This document shows, in pieces, positions 50,314-58,624 of a DNA stretch of 64,000 nt. The position numbers were made by a program, and so were the translations under genes. Origin of the DNA: Blautia sp. MSJ-9. GTDB taxonomy: Bacteria > Bacillota > Clostridia > Lachnospirales > Lachnospiraceae. Each line of letters begins with the position of its first letter. The first letter of the stretch is position 1. The notes beneath the pieces are model-generated. The model ran no database searches and was not told the DNA's origin. It saw only the letters and a program-made list of their open reading frames with translations. The stretch spans positions 1 through 64,000 of the forward strand of contig NZ_JAHLQG010000024.1 in assembly GCF_018919065.1 (NCBI RefSeq), given 5' to 3'.

Positions 50314-51651
50314 CTACTGCAGCAAACGGTTCCAGTAATATTTTATCCCGATCCCTACTACCACTGCTGTTGTAAGTTCACAAATCCAAAATGCATTCCA
50401 TACAGCGCCTGCTCCTGCAAAATGGCATAACAGGTAAGCTGCCGGAATGATTACAACAATATATCTTAATAAAGAAATCACCAGAGACTGGGTACCTTTG
50501 CCCAGTCCTTCTAATGCTCCGCAGACCGTAACAGAAATTGCAGACGGGATAAATCCAACACAGATGATTCTCAGTGCTGTTGTACCAATCTTTACAGTCT
50601 CCGGATTCTCAGTAAACATTCCCATCAGCGATGCTGATGCTGCAAGGCAGAGGATCGTTCCCGCCAGCATGATCATACCATTCAGACAGAGAGAAATACC
50701 GAAGATCTTTTTCACACGTTTTGTCTCACCTGCCCCATAATTGTATCCCATCAGAGGACGCATTCCCTGTACAATACCACTTGCCGGCAGATACAGAAAA
50801 GTCTGCAGTTTGTAATAGATTCCCAATACTACTACATAACTTCCGGAGAATGCAGACAGGATCTGATTCAGGAATGAGATCAGTACGGAAGGAAGCGCAA
50901 TATTCAGGATTGCCGGAATACCTACCATATATAATTTTCCATCCAGATTTCTGTCAGCTTTCATATACTTTCTGCTGACTCTGACCGGTATCTCACATTT
51001 CTTATATGCGATCAGATACACCAGAACATTAAATACCTGTCCAAGTCCGGTCGCAAGTGCTGCACCTCTGATCCCCATTTTCGGGAAAAATCCAACTCCA
51101 AAAATAAGAAGCGGATCCAGGATAATGTTGGAAATACAGCCCACCAGCAGACTGAGCATCGTAAGTTTCATCATGCCTACTGCCTGGAAAATCTTTTCAA
51201 AGGATAGGCTGATCATGATCACTGTAGAAAACGCAAATGCGATCGTTGAATACTGTACTCCAAGTGAGATCACATCCTGTTCCTTTGTAAACATCTTAAG
51301 GAATACAGGCATGAATGGAATGCAGATTGCTGTAAAGATAATTCCATGAATAATATTAAAAAGCATACCATGAGTAGCTGCTGTATTTGCCTTTCCGATA
51401 TTCTTTGCTCCCAGATGGAAGGATATCTGTGCATTAATTCCTACACCAAAACCAATCGCAACTGCATTGATAAAGTTCTGCACCGGGTATACCAGAGACA
51501 ATGCCGTCATTGCCTGCTCGCTGATCTTTGCCACAAAGAAACTGTCCACAATATTGTACAATGAATTCACAAGCATGGACAGGACCATTGGCATAGCCAT
51601 AGATATCAGCAGTGGAAATACCGGTTTTTCTTTCATAAAAGTGTTATTCAT
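50314..51651 (-). CDS. MATE family efflux transporter
   Basis: The correct start is the ATG at 51651 (MNNTFMKEKPVFPLLISM), with AAGGGGA upstream; the frame extends 54 codons further without support. The 445-residue product shows MLVNSLYNIVDSFFVAKIS, FGVGINAQISFHLGAKN and GMRPLMGYNYGAGETKRVK, the MATE pattern. It differs clearly from the convergent MATE gene, so the pair is not a recent duplication. Confidence 0.9.
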   Translation of the reverse strand: MNNTFMKEKPVFPLLISMAMPMVLSMLVNSLYNIVDSFFVAKISEQAMTALSLVYPVQNFINAVAIGFGVGINAQISFHLGAKNIGKANTAATHGMLFNIIHGIIFTAICIPFMPVFLKMFTKEQDVISLGVQYSTIAFAFSTVIMISLSFEKIFQAVGMMKLTMLSLLVGCISNIILDPLLIFGVGFFPKMGIRGAALATGLGQVFNVLVYLIAYKKCEIPVRVSRKYMKADRNLDGKLYMVGIPAILNIALPSVLISFLNQILSAFSGSYVVVLGIYYKLQTFLYLPASGIVQGMRPLMGYNYGAGETKRVKKIFGISLCLNGMIMLAGTILCLAASASLMGMFTENPETVKIGTTALRIICVGFIPSAISVTVCGALEGLGKGTQSLVISLLRYIVVIIPAAYLLCHFAGAGAVWNAFWICELTTAVVVGIGIKYYWNRLLQ

Positions 51652-51872
51652 TCTTTTCCCCTTTCTTTTTTCTTTCGTACTGCCATTTCCGTGGCAAAAA
51701 AATACCACACAATTATCAGTACATAAATGTACGACAATTGTGTGGCGAAAAAAGTTCATGTTTCTCACAAGACTGAAAAATCCACACCAGTTTTGGCATG
51801 ATAAACATACCATAAATTGCTGATATCTGTCAAGTATTTGTTAAAACACCTCGCCGGGCGTGTAGATAGTAC

Positions 51873-51899
51873 GTTACTGTTCACTCCGTTTACAGTAAC
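51873..51899. repeat. 27-bp palindromic repeat, copy 3
   Basis: GTTACTGT...ACAGTAAC, same length as the other copies, in the intergenic region upstream of a MATE gene. Confidence 0.65.
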
Positions 51900-51906
51900 G
51901 TAGCCA

Positions 51907-52018
51907 AAATTCATTCCAGATTGCCTGCGGCAATGGAATTTTGGCTTGTATGTCTCGGGATTTTGGCATATTCATGCCAAAACACCTCGCGGAATAGTGT
52001 TGTGTGAACAGTAACGAT
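51907..52018. repeat. Compound palindromic repeat cluster
   Basis: The cluster starts with a hairpin in which AAAATTC-TTCCA-TTGCC pairs with GGCAA-TGGAA-TTTT, continues with a 9-bp palindrome around 51971, and ends with a half copy of the 27-bp repeat. Part of it recurs at 41445. Confidence 0.5.
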
Positions 52019-52026
52019 AGTACCAA

Positions 52027-52767
52027 TCAGTTCTGGTCTGTCAGTGTCTGTACCCACTTTACTGCATTCTCCTGATTCTTTGATGAATATGGGATCACAA
52101 TACACATCGGTTCATAAGCGACTCCCAACTCTTCGGCAAGTTTACTGTCTGTAATGGAAATATGTGTCTTATCTGTCTGTTCCCCAAAGGATTGAAAGGT
52201 ATCCTCTCCCAGAAGTTCTTCCAAATCTGCAAACGGCTGATTTTCATTCAACGTCTGATACAGAGATTCCGGCATAACCATCACATCAATGGATCCTGTC
52301 TGAACCTGTGTCACATATGCCATCTGTGCAGTATAATCAAATTCCTTCTGCTCAGAATCTGTAGTAAGGTTAACTCCTATCTCAACCCTGCTGTATTTGT
52401 CATCACTGCAGCCAAGAACATCCTTAATCTCCTGTTCAAGTGTATCTGTATCGCCTGCCAGAGAATTGACTACAGATACTGCCATTACTGTCTGTATTTT
52501 AGCATTTTCATAATAGTCCTTTGCTGCAAATGCGAGTGCGATCGCTGCGATCACTCCGAAAATAGCCGGTTTATAATACATCCAGATATATTCCAGCTTC
52601 TTTCCGAATCCCATTCCCTTTAACTTCTCTTTCTCAATCAGGCGTCTTTCCTTCTTTGACAGATCCGTCTCATTCTTGATCTCCGGATTAAGCACACTCT
52701 CATCGTGCTGTTCTGTCTGTTCCACTCTCTTCTCCCTCTGGTTCGTGTCCTGATTTTTTTCTGTCAT
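52027..52767 (-). CDS. Single-pass membrane protein with binding-protein-like outer domain, function unknown
   Basis: The 246-residue protein has a charged, probably disordered N-terminal 45 residues, a basic stretch (KKERRLIEKEKLKGMGF), one membrane helix (PAIFGVIAAIALAFAAKDYY) and an outer domain. That domain has segments like GSIDVMVMPESLYQTL and GVAYEPMCIVIPYSS, which recall extracellular solute-binding folds. AGGAG precedes the ATG. The family is not recognised by name. A sensor or assembly factor is possible. Confidence 0.6.
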   Translation of the reverse strand: MTEKNQDTNQREKRVEQTEQHDESVLNPEIKNETDLSKKERRLIEKEKLKGMGFGKKLEYIWMYYKPAIFGVIAAIALAFAAKDYYENAKIQTVMAVSVVNSLAGDTDTLEQEIKDVLGCSDDKYSRVEIGVNLTTDSEQKEFDYTAQMAYVTQVQTGSIDVMVMPESLYQTLNENQPFADLEELLGEDTFQSFGEQTDKTHISITDSKLAEELGVAYEPMCIVIPYSSKNQENAVKWVQTLTDQN

Positions 52768-52837
52768 TTCTTCTCCTTTGTGCCTTTTTCAGCTGATTTT
52801 CTTATGATTCTTCAGGCATCTGCACAGATGTCAAAAC

Positions 52838-53899
52838 TCAGTGTAGTTTTGTTTTTCTGTCATAAGATTTACTGAATACTATACCACATTTCTCATGGTG
52901 TGAACAGCTTTTGACATAGATATTTACTCTGAAAATACAGTAAATGATCAGTAATGTCATTCCATATACACACAATGGTCGCAACCAGAGCCAGCATCCA
53001 ATTCTGCTGATTCCTGTGCAGCCAGAGATTCTTTTCGCAGCATCAGCCACTGCAGGATGAATCAGATAAACGGGAAACGCATACTTCTGTCCTGCTTCTG
53101 CCAGCACCTGCGGAAATGTTTTTTTCCTTCCATATAATATAAGCCAGATAAACAGACAGATGACCGTAATACAGTTTCCCAGATAAATCTCTCTGGCTCC
53201 CTGCAGACAGTATTCCAGAACACTGAGTATGATCCCTGACACAATCCCTGCAACAAACTTTCGTTCTATACTCTCTGACAGTCTCTGTTCCAGTTTATCC
53301 TGCTTCTCGTGGATCATCTGCCCCATAAGATAAAAACTCATACCTGTAAACAAAAAGTTTCTGTATTCCATCGTATGGTAAAATCCACCTGCAAATCTGC
53401 AGAACTCTGCTCTCCACAAAAGTACCACAGATAATATCGGAATGCAGCAGTACGCCGCCTTTCTGATATGCAGCTTTTCGATACAGAAATCAACCGCATA
53501 ACAGTAAATAAGTGCAGGCAAAAACCACAGATGTGCCCTGACAGGTGAAGTACTGTTATAAAAAACAAATTCCTTCAGATGCTCTATATCCGTAAGTTCT
53601 TTTATCCACTCTGCCGCATTCCCTCCGCCTGAAACTTTCATCAGATATTCCCAGCCAAAATAAAACAGGATAGATACTGCAAAGAGTTTCAGGATATGTA
53701 TGATCTTAAAGGGTATCTTAACTGCAGCATTATTGTTTTCATAATAGCAGAAATATCCGGATACCATAAAGAAAAATGGCACTGCACATCTGGCAAATAC
53801 TTTTATGATCTGACCTGTCTCTCCTGGAAAGCTTACATGAATACAGACTACCAGAAATGCTGCTATTGCTTTTGCCACATCCAGACTTTTGTTCCTCAT
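52838..53899 (-). CDS. Acyltransferase family 3 membrane protein
   Basis: The 353-residue protein has about ten hydrophobic segments and starts KSLDVAKAIAAFLVVCIHVS, with the conserved His of the acyltransferase_3 family, then RCAVPFFFMVSGYF. These enzymes O-acetylate surface sugars or peptidoglycan-linked polymers, or act in export. GTGAT precedes the ATG weakly. It lies alone, with a 27-bp repeat just upstream. Confidence 0.88.
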   Translation of the reverse strand: MRNKSLDVAKAIAAFLVVCIHVSFPGETGQIIKVFARCAVPFFFMVSGYFCYYENNNAAVKIPFKIIHILKLFAVSILFYFGWEYLMKVSGGGNAAEWIKELTDIEHLKEFVFYNSTSPVRAHLWFLPALIYCYAVDFCIEKLHIRKAAYCCIPILSVVLLWRAEFCRFAGGFYHTMEYRNFLFTGMSFYLMGQMIHEKQDKLEQRLSESIERKFVAGIVSGIILSVLEYCLQGAREIYLGNCITVICLFIWLILYGRKKTFPQVLAEAGQKYAFPVYLIHPAVADAAKRISGCTGISRIGCWLWLRPLCVYGMTLLIIYCIFRVNIYVKSCSHHEKCGIVFSKSYDRKTKLH

Positions 53900-53961
53900 C
53901 TTATCACCTGCCTTTATCTTCTGCGTGTCAATATAGCAAAGCTTATCCTCTGTGTCAATCT

Positions 53962-53988
53962 GTTACTGTTCCTTCCGTGCCCAGTAAC
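53962..53988. repeat. 27-bp palindromic repeat, copy 4
   Basis: GTTACTGTTC...CCAGTAAC, 27 bases long, between the DUF3825 and acyltransferase genes; the right arm is slightly degraded. Confidence 0.6.
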
Positions 53989-54011
53989 GTCTATCTTTCC
54001 TGTAGTCCATC

Positions 54012-54767
54012 TCAGGCAGATGGAGCACCCAGAAGCCAGCTTTTATCTACTCTGGCAAGAAGTCTGGCATTGTGATACGCCATCCGCAATGTCAGGCAGG
54101 TCCGGCCCAGATATTTGCTTCCATCGGGTGTCTTCATACATGCCAGTGCCAGATCCGGCCTGCCCGGGTGTCTCAGACAGATAGGGATCAGTAACTGGAT
54201 AGAATGATTGTAATACTGCGGGATCGCAGTCTTATAATCTGCCTCCAGCATCCGTCTGGTCTGCTTCAGTGCCCCGTCAAACAGCTGCAGACGCATGCTG
54301 CTTTCCCGCACTTCTTTTGGCAGACGCGCTGCATTCTCTTCATCTCCGAATATGTGATCATACTGTGGGATGACCGGAAGCTTCGTGTCAAATACAAGAT
54401 CTGACGGATTCTCTACATAGCTTGCTTTTTCCGGCAGACTGGTGATTCCTTCTTTTAATAAATAATATTCTGTGTAAAATCCATCCAGAAACCACGGCTG
54501 CCTGTCCGGAACCAGATTGGGAATAAAGTACGCATAGATCGGCTGATAATAGTAATTAAAGAGTCCTGTATTAAATATGGCATAATTCTTTCTCTCCCAC
54601 ACCTTCTGTTCTTCATAAAGACGTTTAAATGTATGCTCCAGATATCCTTTCAGGATTCCGTTATCTTCTGTATCCGAAAAACTCCACTTCTCCGGCACCA
54701 TCCTTGCCAGATTCTGGATCTGACGGTTATAATCACCGCAGTAAGTAAAATCGAATAAATTGATCAT
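54012..54767 (-). CDS. DUF3825 domain protein
   Basis: The 251-residue cytosolic protein matches the DUF3825 pattern: NYAIFNTGLFNYYYQPIYAY, QPWFLDGFYTEYYLL, YDHIFGDEENAARLP, a tyrosine/asparagine-rich IPQYYNHSIQLLIPI and the ending LTLRMAYHNARLLARV. AGGAGG lies 6 bases before the ATG. DUF3825 appears in proteins linked to RNA or conflict functions, but its activity is not established. Single gene. Confidence 0.75.
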   Translation of the reverse strand: MINLFDFTYCGDYNRQIQNLARMVPEKWSFSDTEDNGILKGYLEHTFKRLYEEQKVWERKNYAIFNTGLFNYYYQPIYAYFIPNLVPDRQPWFLDGFYTEYYLLKEGITSLPEKASYVENPSDLVFDTKLPVIPQYDHIFGDEENAARLPKEVRESSMRLQLFDGALKQTRRMLEADYKTAIPQYYNHSIQLLIPICLRHPGRPDLALACMKTPDGSKYLGRTCLTLRMAYHNARLLARVDKSWLLGAPSA

Positions 54768-55126
54768 CAGGCTCCTCCTGTTCCTGCACCTTACATATTG
54801 TTCTCTCTTATATTTATTGTATTTTGGAAAAATTGTGGCAGAACTGCCAGATTATGATTCGTATGGAAAATCTGTTTCCAGCATAGAAATATGCTGCTTT
54901 TGGTTCTTATTTAACATATCATATCTACAGTTAAAAGACAAGCATTAGTATCCTTCAAAAAAATCCAAAACTCCCCATTTCATGCACTGGCAGAGCCTGA
55001 TGCTTGTAGGCTGACAGTAAACTGTGTTATACTTTACCCAGATTGGAAATCAGCAAATGTAAACTATTTATCTGTTATAGTACGCATTTGTTAACAGCAC
55101 TATTTTTTTTAAAAGAAGGTTTTCAC
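54768..55126. other. Divergent region between the DUF3825 and MerR-methyltransferase genes
   Basis: About 360 bases without a gene. It contains a perfect palindrome TGGCAG-AA-CTGCCA (54836-54849), a weak hairpin around 55000 and the promoter of the MerR gene. Confidence 0.5.
55004..55032 (+). promoter_or_regulatory. Promoter of the MerR-methyltransferase gene
   Basis: TTGTAG, a 17-base spacer and TTATAC. The spacer contains the palindrome ACAGT-AA-ACTGT (55014-55025), a possible operator. Confidence 0.5.
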
Positions 55127-56308
55127 ATGAAAAAAGACGGCTACTACTCTTCCGGAGAATTTGCACGGATGGCTCATGTAACGCTCCGGACCATCCGTTA
55201 TTATGATAAACAGAATATCCTCAAACCCTCCTATGTGACAGAATCCGGGGCACGTTTCTACACAGATGAGGATTTCGCCAGACTTTCCCAGATCCTGCTT
55301 CTGAAATATCTGGGATTCTCTCTGGACGATATCCGGGAGATGACCATTGATGATTCGGATTATCATTTCATGGAGAACTCTCTGAACATTCAGCTGAAAC
55401 TGGTGCGTGACCGCATCGAGCAGATGCAGCTGGTAGAAAAAGCAATCCAGGATACTACAGAAGCAATCCGCTCCCAACATGCCATTGACTGGAATCAGAT
55501 GCTTGACCTGATCCATCTGACCGGCATGGAAAAGAGCATGAAGAATCAGTACCAGAATGCATCCAATATTTCTTCCCGTATCAATCTCCACAGTCTCTAC
55601 TCCCAGAATAAGCAGGGATGGTTTCCATGGATTTATGAACAGTGCCACATTCAGCCCGGTATGCGGATTCTGGAATTAGGATGTGGCGACGGAGCTCTGT
55701 GGGCACAGAATATCCAGTTCCTTCCCCAGGATATTTCGGTTACACTTTCCGATCTGTCTTCGGGAATGCTCCGTGATGCCAGACGTGCCATCGGGCGAAA
55801 GGACAGCCGTTTCTCTTTTGAGGTATTTGACTGCGCAGAAATTCCTCATGAAGACTGCTACTTTGATCTGGTGATCGCCAACCATGTACTGTTTTACTGC
55901 GAGAATATTCCTGCTGTATGCAATGAGATCCGCAGGGTGCTTGTCCCAGGCGGCAGGCTTGTATGCAGTACTTACGGAAGCAGACATATGCAGGAAGTCA
56001 GTCAGCTGGTACAGAATTTCGACGACCGCATTGTCCTCTCTGCTGACAGACTGTATGAACGTTTCGGCAGAGAAAACGGAGCTGCGATACTGAATCCGTA
56101 TTTTTCCCATATTTCCTGGGAATCCTATAAGGACTCCCTTCTTGTCCCGGATGCAGAACCGCTGATCTCCTATATTCTTTCCTGCCATGGAAACCAGAAT
56201 CAGTATCTTCTGGACAGATATAAGGATTTCCGTGGATTCGTATCACGAAAAACAAAGGATGGCTTCTTCATTACAAAAGATGCAGGCATTTTTCTTTGTG
56301 AAAAATAA
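55127..56308 (+). CDS. MerR-family regulator fused to a SAM-dependent methyltransferase
   Basis: I use the ATG at 55127 (MKKDGYYSSGEFARMAHV), with AGAAGG 7 bases upstream, giving 393 residues. Residues 5-75 are a MerR winged helix (VTLRTIRYYDKQNILKPSYV, SGARFYTDEDFARLSQI), 80-115 the dimerisation helix, and about 180-290 a class I methyltransferase with motif I (ILELGCGDGALW), LSDLSSGML and VIANHVLFYCENI. Such one-piece designs could sense SAM or a methyl acceptor. A MerR-type promoter with a palindromic 19-bp spacer lies just after the gene, in front of rmlA. Confidence 0.85.
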   Translation: MKKDGYYSSGEFARMAHVTLRTIRYYDKQNILKPSYVTESGARFYTDEDFARLSQILLLKYLGFSLDDIREMTIDDSDYHFMENSLNIQLKLVRDRIEQMQLVEKAIQDTTEAIRSQHAIDWNQMLDLIHLTGMEKSMKNQYQNASNISSRINLHSLYSQNKQGWFPWIYEQCHIQPGMRILELGCGDGALWAQNIQFLPQDISVTLSDLSSGMLRDARRAIGRKDSRFSFEVFDCAEIPHEDCYFDLVIANHVLFYCENIPAVCNEIRRVLVPGGRLVCSTYGSRHMQEVSQLVQNFDDRIVLSADRLYERFGRENGAAILNPYFSHISWESYKDSLLVPDAEPLISYILSCHGNQNQYLLDRYKDFRGFVSRKTKDGFFITKDAGIFLCEK

Positions 56309-56337
56309 CCAAATTTTAACTTTTTTGTAAAAAGCAC

Positions 56338-56368
56338 TTGAAGGTGACCTTAGGTCACCTTTTATAAT
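56338..56368 (+). promoter_or_regulatory. MerR-type promoter with palindromic 19-bp spacer upstream of rmlA
   Basis: TTGAAG (56338-56343) and TATAAT (56363-56368) are 19 bases apart. The palindrome AAGGTGACC-TTA-GGTCACCTT (56341-56361) fills the spacer. An over-long spacer occupied by the operator is the hallmark of promoters activated by DNA distortion by MerR-family proteins. The start of transcription would be about 155 bases before rmlA. Confidence 0.8.
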
Positions 56369-56532
56369 ACAATTACCAAAGTCAGGAATATATCGTAAAT
56401 CAGCCTGACAATCCAGAAACCCGTTGAACCAGCCAGTATCGTAACAGTCTGATATTCCACTTATCATTTACACAGATAACTGACGAAATATCACCCTAAC
56501 TACGTACTGACAAATGAAAAAGGAGAATACAA

Positions 56533-57429
56533 ATGAAAGGTATTATTTTAGCAGGCGGTTCCGGCACACGCCTCTACCCGCTCACCATGGTAACATCCAA
56601 GCAGCTTCTGCCAATCTATGATAAACCAATGATCTACTATCCAATGTCTGTACTGATGAACGCAGGGATCCGTGATATCCTGATCATCTCTACTCCACAG
56701 GATACCCCACGTTTCGAAGAACTTCTGGGTGACGGACATCAGTTTGGTGTTCATCTCACCTACGCCGTACAGCCAAGCCCGGATGGACTTGCACAGGCCT
56801 TTATCATTGGCGAGGAATTTATCGGTAATGACACAGTTGCCATGGTTCTTGGCGATAACATTTTCGCAGGACATGGTCTGAAGAAGAGACTTCAGGCTGC
56901 TGTACAGAATGCAGAATCAGGCGAAGGCGCTACTGTATTCGGATACTATGTAGATGATCCGGAGAGATTCGGCATTGTGGAATTTGACAAAGAAGGCAAA
57001 GCCATCTCTATTGAAGAGAAACCGGAACATCCGAAGAGCAATTACTGTGTAACAGGATTATATTTCTATGACAACCGTGTTGTAGAATATGCAAAGAATC
57101 TGAAACCAAGTGCCAGAGGCGAGCTTGAGATCACAGACCTCAACCGCATTTATCTGGAAAAAAACGAATTAAACGTTGAACTTCTCGGTCAGGGATTCAC
57201 ATGGCTGGATACCGGCACACATGAGAGCCTCGTAGAAGCCACAAACTTCGTAAAAACTATGGAAAGCCACCAGCACCGCAAGATTGGATGCCTGGAAGAG
57301 ATCGCATATCTCAATGGATGGATCACAAAAGAGGATGTGCTGAAAGTTTATGAAGTACTGAAAAAGAACCAGTATGGCCAGTATCTGAAAGATGTACTGG
57401 ATGGCAAATACCTGGATGTACTTCACTAA
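56533..57429 (+). CDS. rmlA: Glucose-1-phosphate thymidylyltransferase
   Basis: The enzyme makes dTDP-glucose for rhamnose. The 298-residue protein has [46 protein letters not shown] and [12 protein letters not shown], as in standard RmlA (RfbA). AAGGAG precedes the ATG. It is followed by 160 bases with two perfect hairpins before rmlB, so the genes may be differently expressed. Confidence 0.96.
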   Translation: MKGIILAGGSGTRLYPLTMVTSKQLLPIYDKPMIYYPMSVLMNAGIRDILIISTPQDTPRFEELLGDGHQFGVHLTYAVQPSPDGLAQAFIIGEEFIGNDTVAMVLGDNIFAGHGLKKRLQAAVQNAESGEGATVFGYYVDDPERFGIVEFDKEGKAISIEEKPEHPKSNYCVTGLYFYDNRVVEYAKNLKPSARGELEITDLNRIYLEKNELNVELLGQGFTWLDTGTHESLVEATNFVKTMESHQHRKIGCLEEIAYLNGWITKEDVLKVYEVLKKNQYGQYLKDVLDGKYLDVLH

Positions 57430-57431
57430 TT

Positions 57432-57455
57432 GAATCAGAACCATCCTTCTGATTC
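57432..57455 (+). terminator. Hairpin after rmlA
   Basis: GAATCAGAA-CCATCC-TTCTGATTC, a perfect 9-bp stem, begins three bases after the rmlA stop. No T run; a partial terminator or stabiliser. Confidence 0.55.
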
Positions 57456-57512
57456 TGCCGAAATTGTTTCTGTTAAACAGAATTTAAATCATTCGCCCCT
57501 AATACTTTCTCT

Positions 57513-57551
57513 CTGTAATCTGTCATCAGTTCCTTCTATGACAGATTACAG
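57513..57551 (+). promoter_or_regulatory. Long hairpin in the rmlA-rmlB gap
   Basis: CTGTAATCTGTCAT pairs perfectly with ATGACAGATTACAG over 14 bases, 40 bases before the rmlB start. It may protect or attenuate the rmlB message. Confidence 0.55.
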
Positions 57552-57592
57552 CAGAATACTTATATTATTTATAAAATTAAAGGAGAATCACA

Positions 57593-58621
57593 ATGAATAT
57601 TATCGTAACCGGCGGTGCCGGATTTATCGGAAGCAACTTTATTTTTCACATGTTAAAGAAATACCCGGACTATCGTATCATCTGTCTGGACTGCCTGACA
57701 TATGCAGGAAACCTTTCCACTCTTGCTCCTGTTATGGACAACCCGAATTTCCGTTTTGTTAAGGAAAGCATCACAGACCGCGAAGCTGTTTACAAACTCT
57801 TCGAAGAAGAACATCCTGACATGGTTGTAAACTTCGCAGCAGAAAGCCACGTAGACCGTTCCATTGAAAACCCGGAAGTTTTCCTTACTACTAACATTAT
57901 TGGTACTGCTGTCCTCATGGACGCATGCCGTAAATACGGAATCAAACGTTACCATCAGGTATCCACTGACGAAGTATACGGAGATCTGCCACTAGACAGA
58001 CCTGACCTGTTCTTCACAGAGGAAACTCCGATCCACACCAGCAGCCCTTACAGCTCTTCCAAAGCTTCTGCAGACCTTCTGGTACTTGCTTACCACAGAA
58101 CTTACGGACTGCCTGTATCCATCAGCCGCTGCTCCAACAACTACGGACCATATCATTTCCCGGAAAAACTGATTCCGTTAATGATCGCCAACGCATTAAA
58201 TGACAAACCACTTCCAGTATACGGAACAGGCGAAAATGTTCGTGACTGGCTCTATGTAGAAGACCACTGCCGTGCCATCGACCTGATCATCCACAAAGGA
58301 CGTGTAGGAGAAGTTTACAATGTAGGCGGACACAATGAAATGACAAACATTGATATCGTTAAGATCATCTGTAAAGAACTCGGCAAACCGGAAAGCCTGA
58401 TCACATACGTAGCAGACCGTAAAGGACACGATATGCGTTATGCGATTGACCCGACTAAGATTCACAACGAACTGGGATGGTTACCGGAAACTAAATTCGC
58501 AGACGGTATCAAGAAGACTATCAAATGGTATCTCGAGAACAAAGAATGGTGGGAAACTATCATCTCCGGTGAATACCAGAACTACTATGAAAAAATGTAC
58601 GCACACCGCGGGGAGGCATAA
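57593..58621 (+). CDS. rmlB: dTDP-glucose 4,6-dehydratase
   Basis: The 342-residue short-chain dehydrogenase has VTGGAGFIGSNFIFHML, NFAAESHVDRSIENP, the catalytic STDEVYGDL and YSSSKASADLL (Tyr-x3-Lys), and RCSNNYGPYHFPEKLIP. It makes dTDP-4-keto-6-deoxyglucose. AAAGGAG precedes the ATG. rmlD follows after three bases. Confidence 0.96.
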   Translation: MNIIVTGGAGFIGSNFIFHMLKKYPDYRIICLDCLTYAGNLSTLAPVMDNPNFRFVKESITDREAVYKLFEEEHPDMVVNFAAESHVDRSIENPEVFLTTNIIGTAVLMDACRKYGIKRYHQVSTDEVYGDLPLDRPDLFFTEETPIHTSSPYSSSKASADLLVLAYHRTYGLPVSISRCSNNYGPYHFPEKLIPLMIANALNDKPLPVYGTGENVRDWLYVEDHCRAIDLIIHKGRVGEVYNVGGHNEMTNIDIVKIICKELGKPESLITYVADRKGHDMRYAIDPTKIHNELGWLPETKFADGIKKTIKWYLENKEWWETIISGEYQNYYEKMYAHRGEA

Positions 58622-58624
58622 ATT

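Larger units (their letters stand above)
51652..52026. other. Gene-free stretch with a cluster of palindromic repeats
   Basis: About 375 bases hold no gene. They contain, in order, the upstream region of the MATE gene, a 27-bp repeat copy (51873-51899), a large hairpin (51907-51942), a palindrome TTTTGGCAT-ATTC-ATGCCAAAA (51961-51982), two copies of AAAACACCTCGC, and a half repeat GAACAGTAACGAT (52006-52018). Confidence 0.6.

Noticed and set aside
51652-51813. 54-codon extension of the MATE protein
   Set aside because: Composition is not membrane-protein-like and the AAGGGGA site serves the ATG at 51651.
52162-52623. 153-codon plus-strand frame
   Set aside because: Opposite-strand shadow of the membrane protein gene, rich in Cys and Ile with no ribosome binding site.
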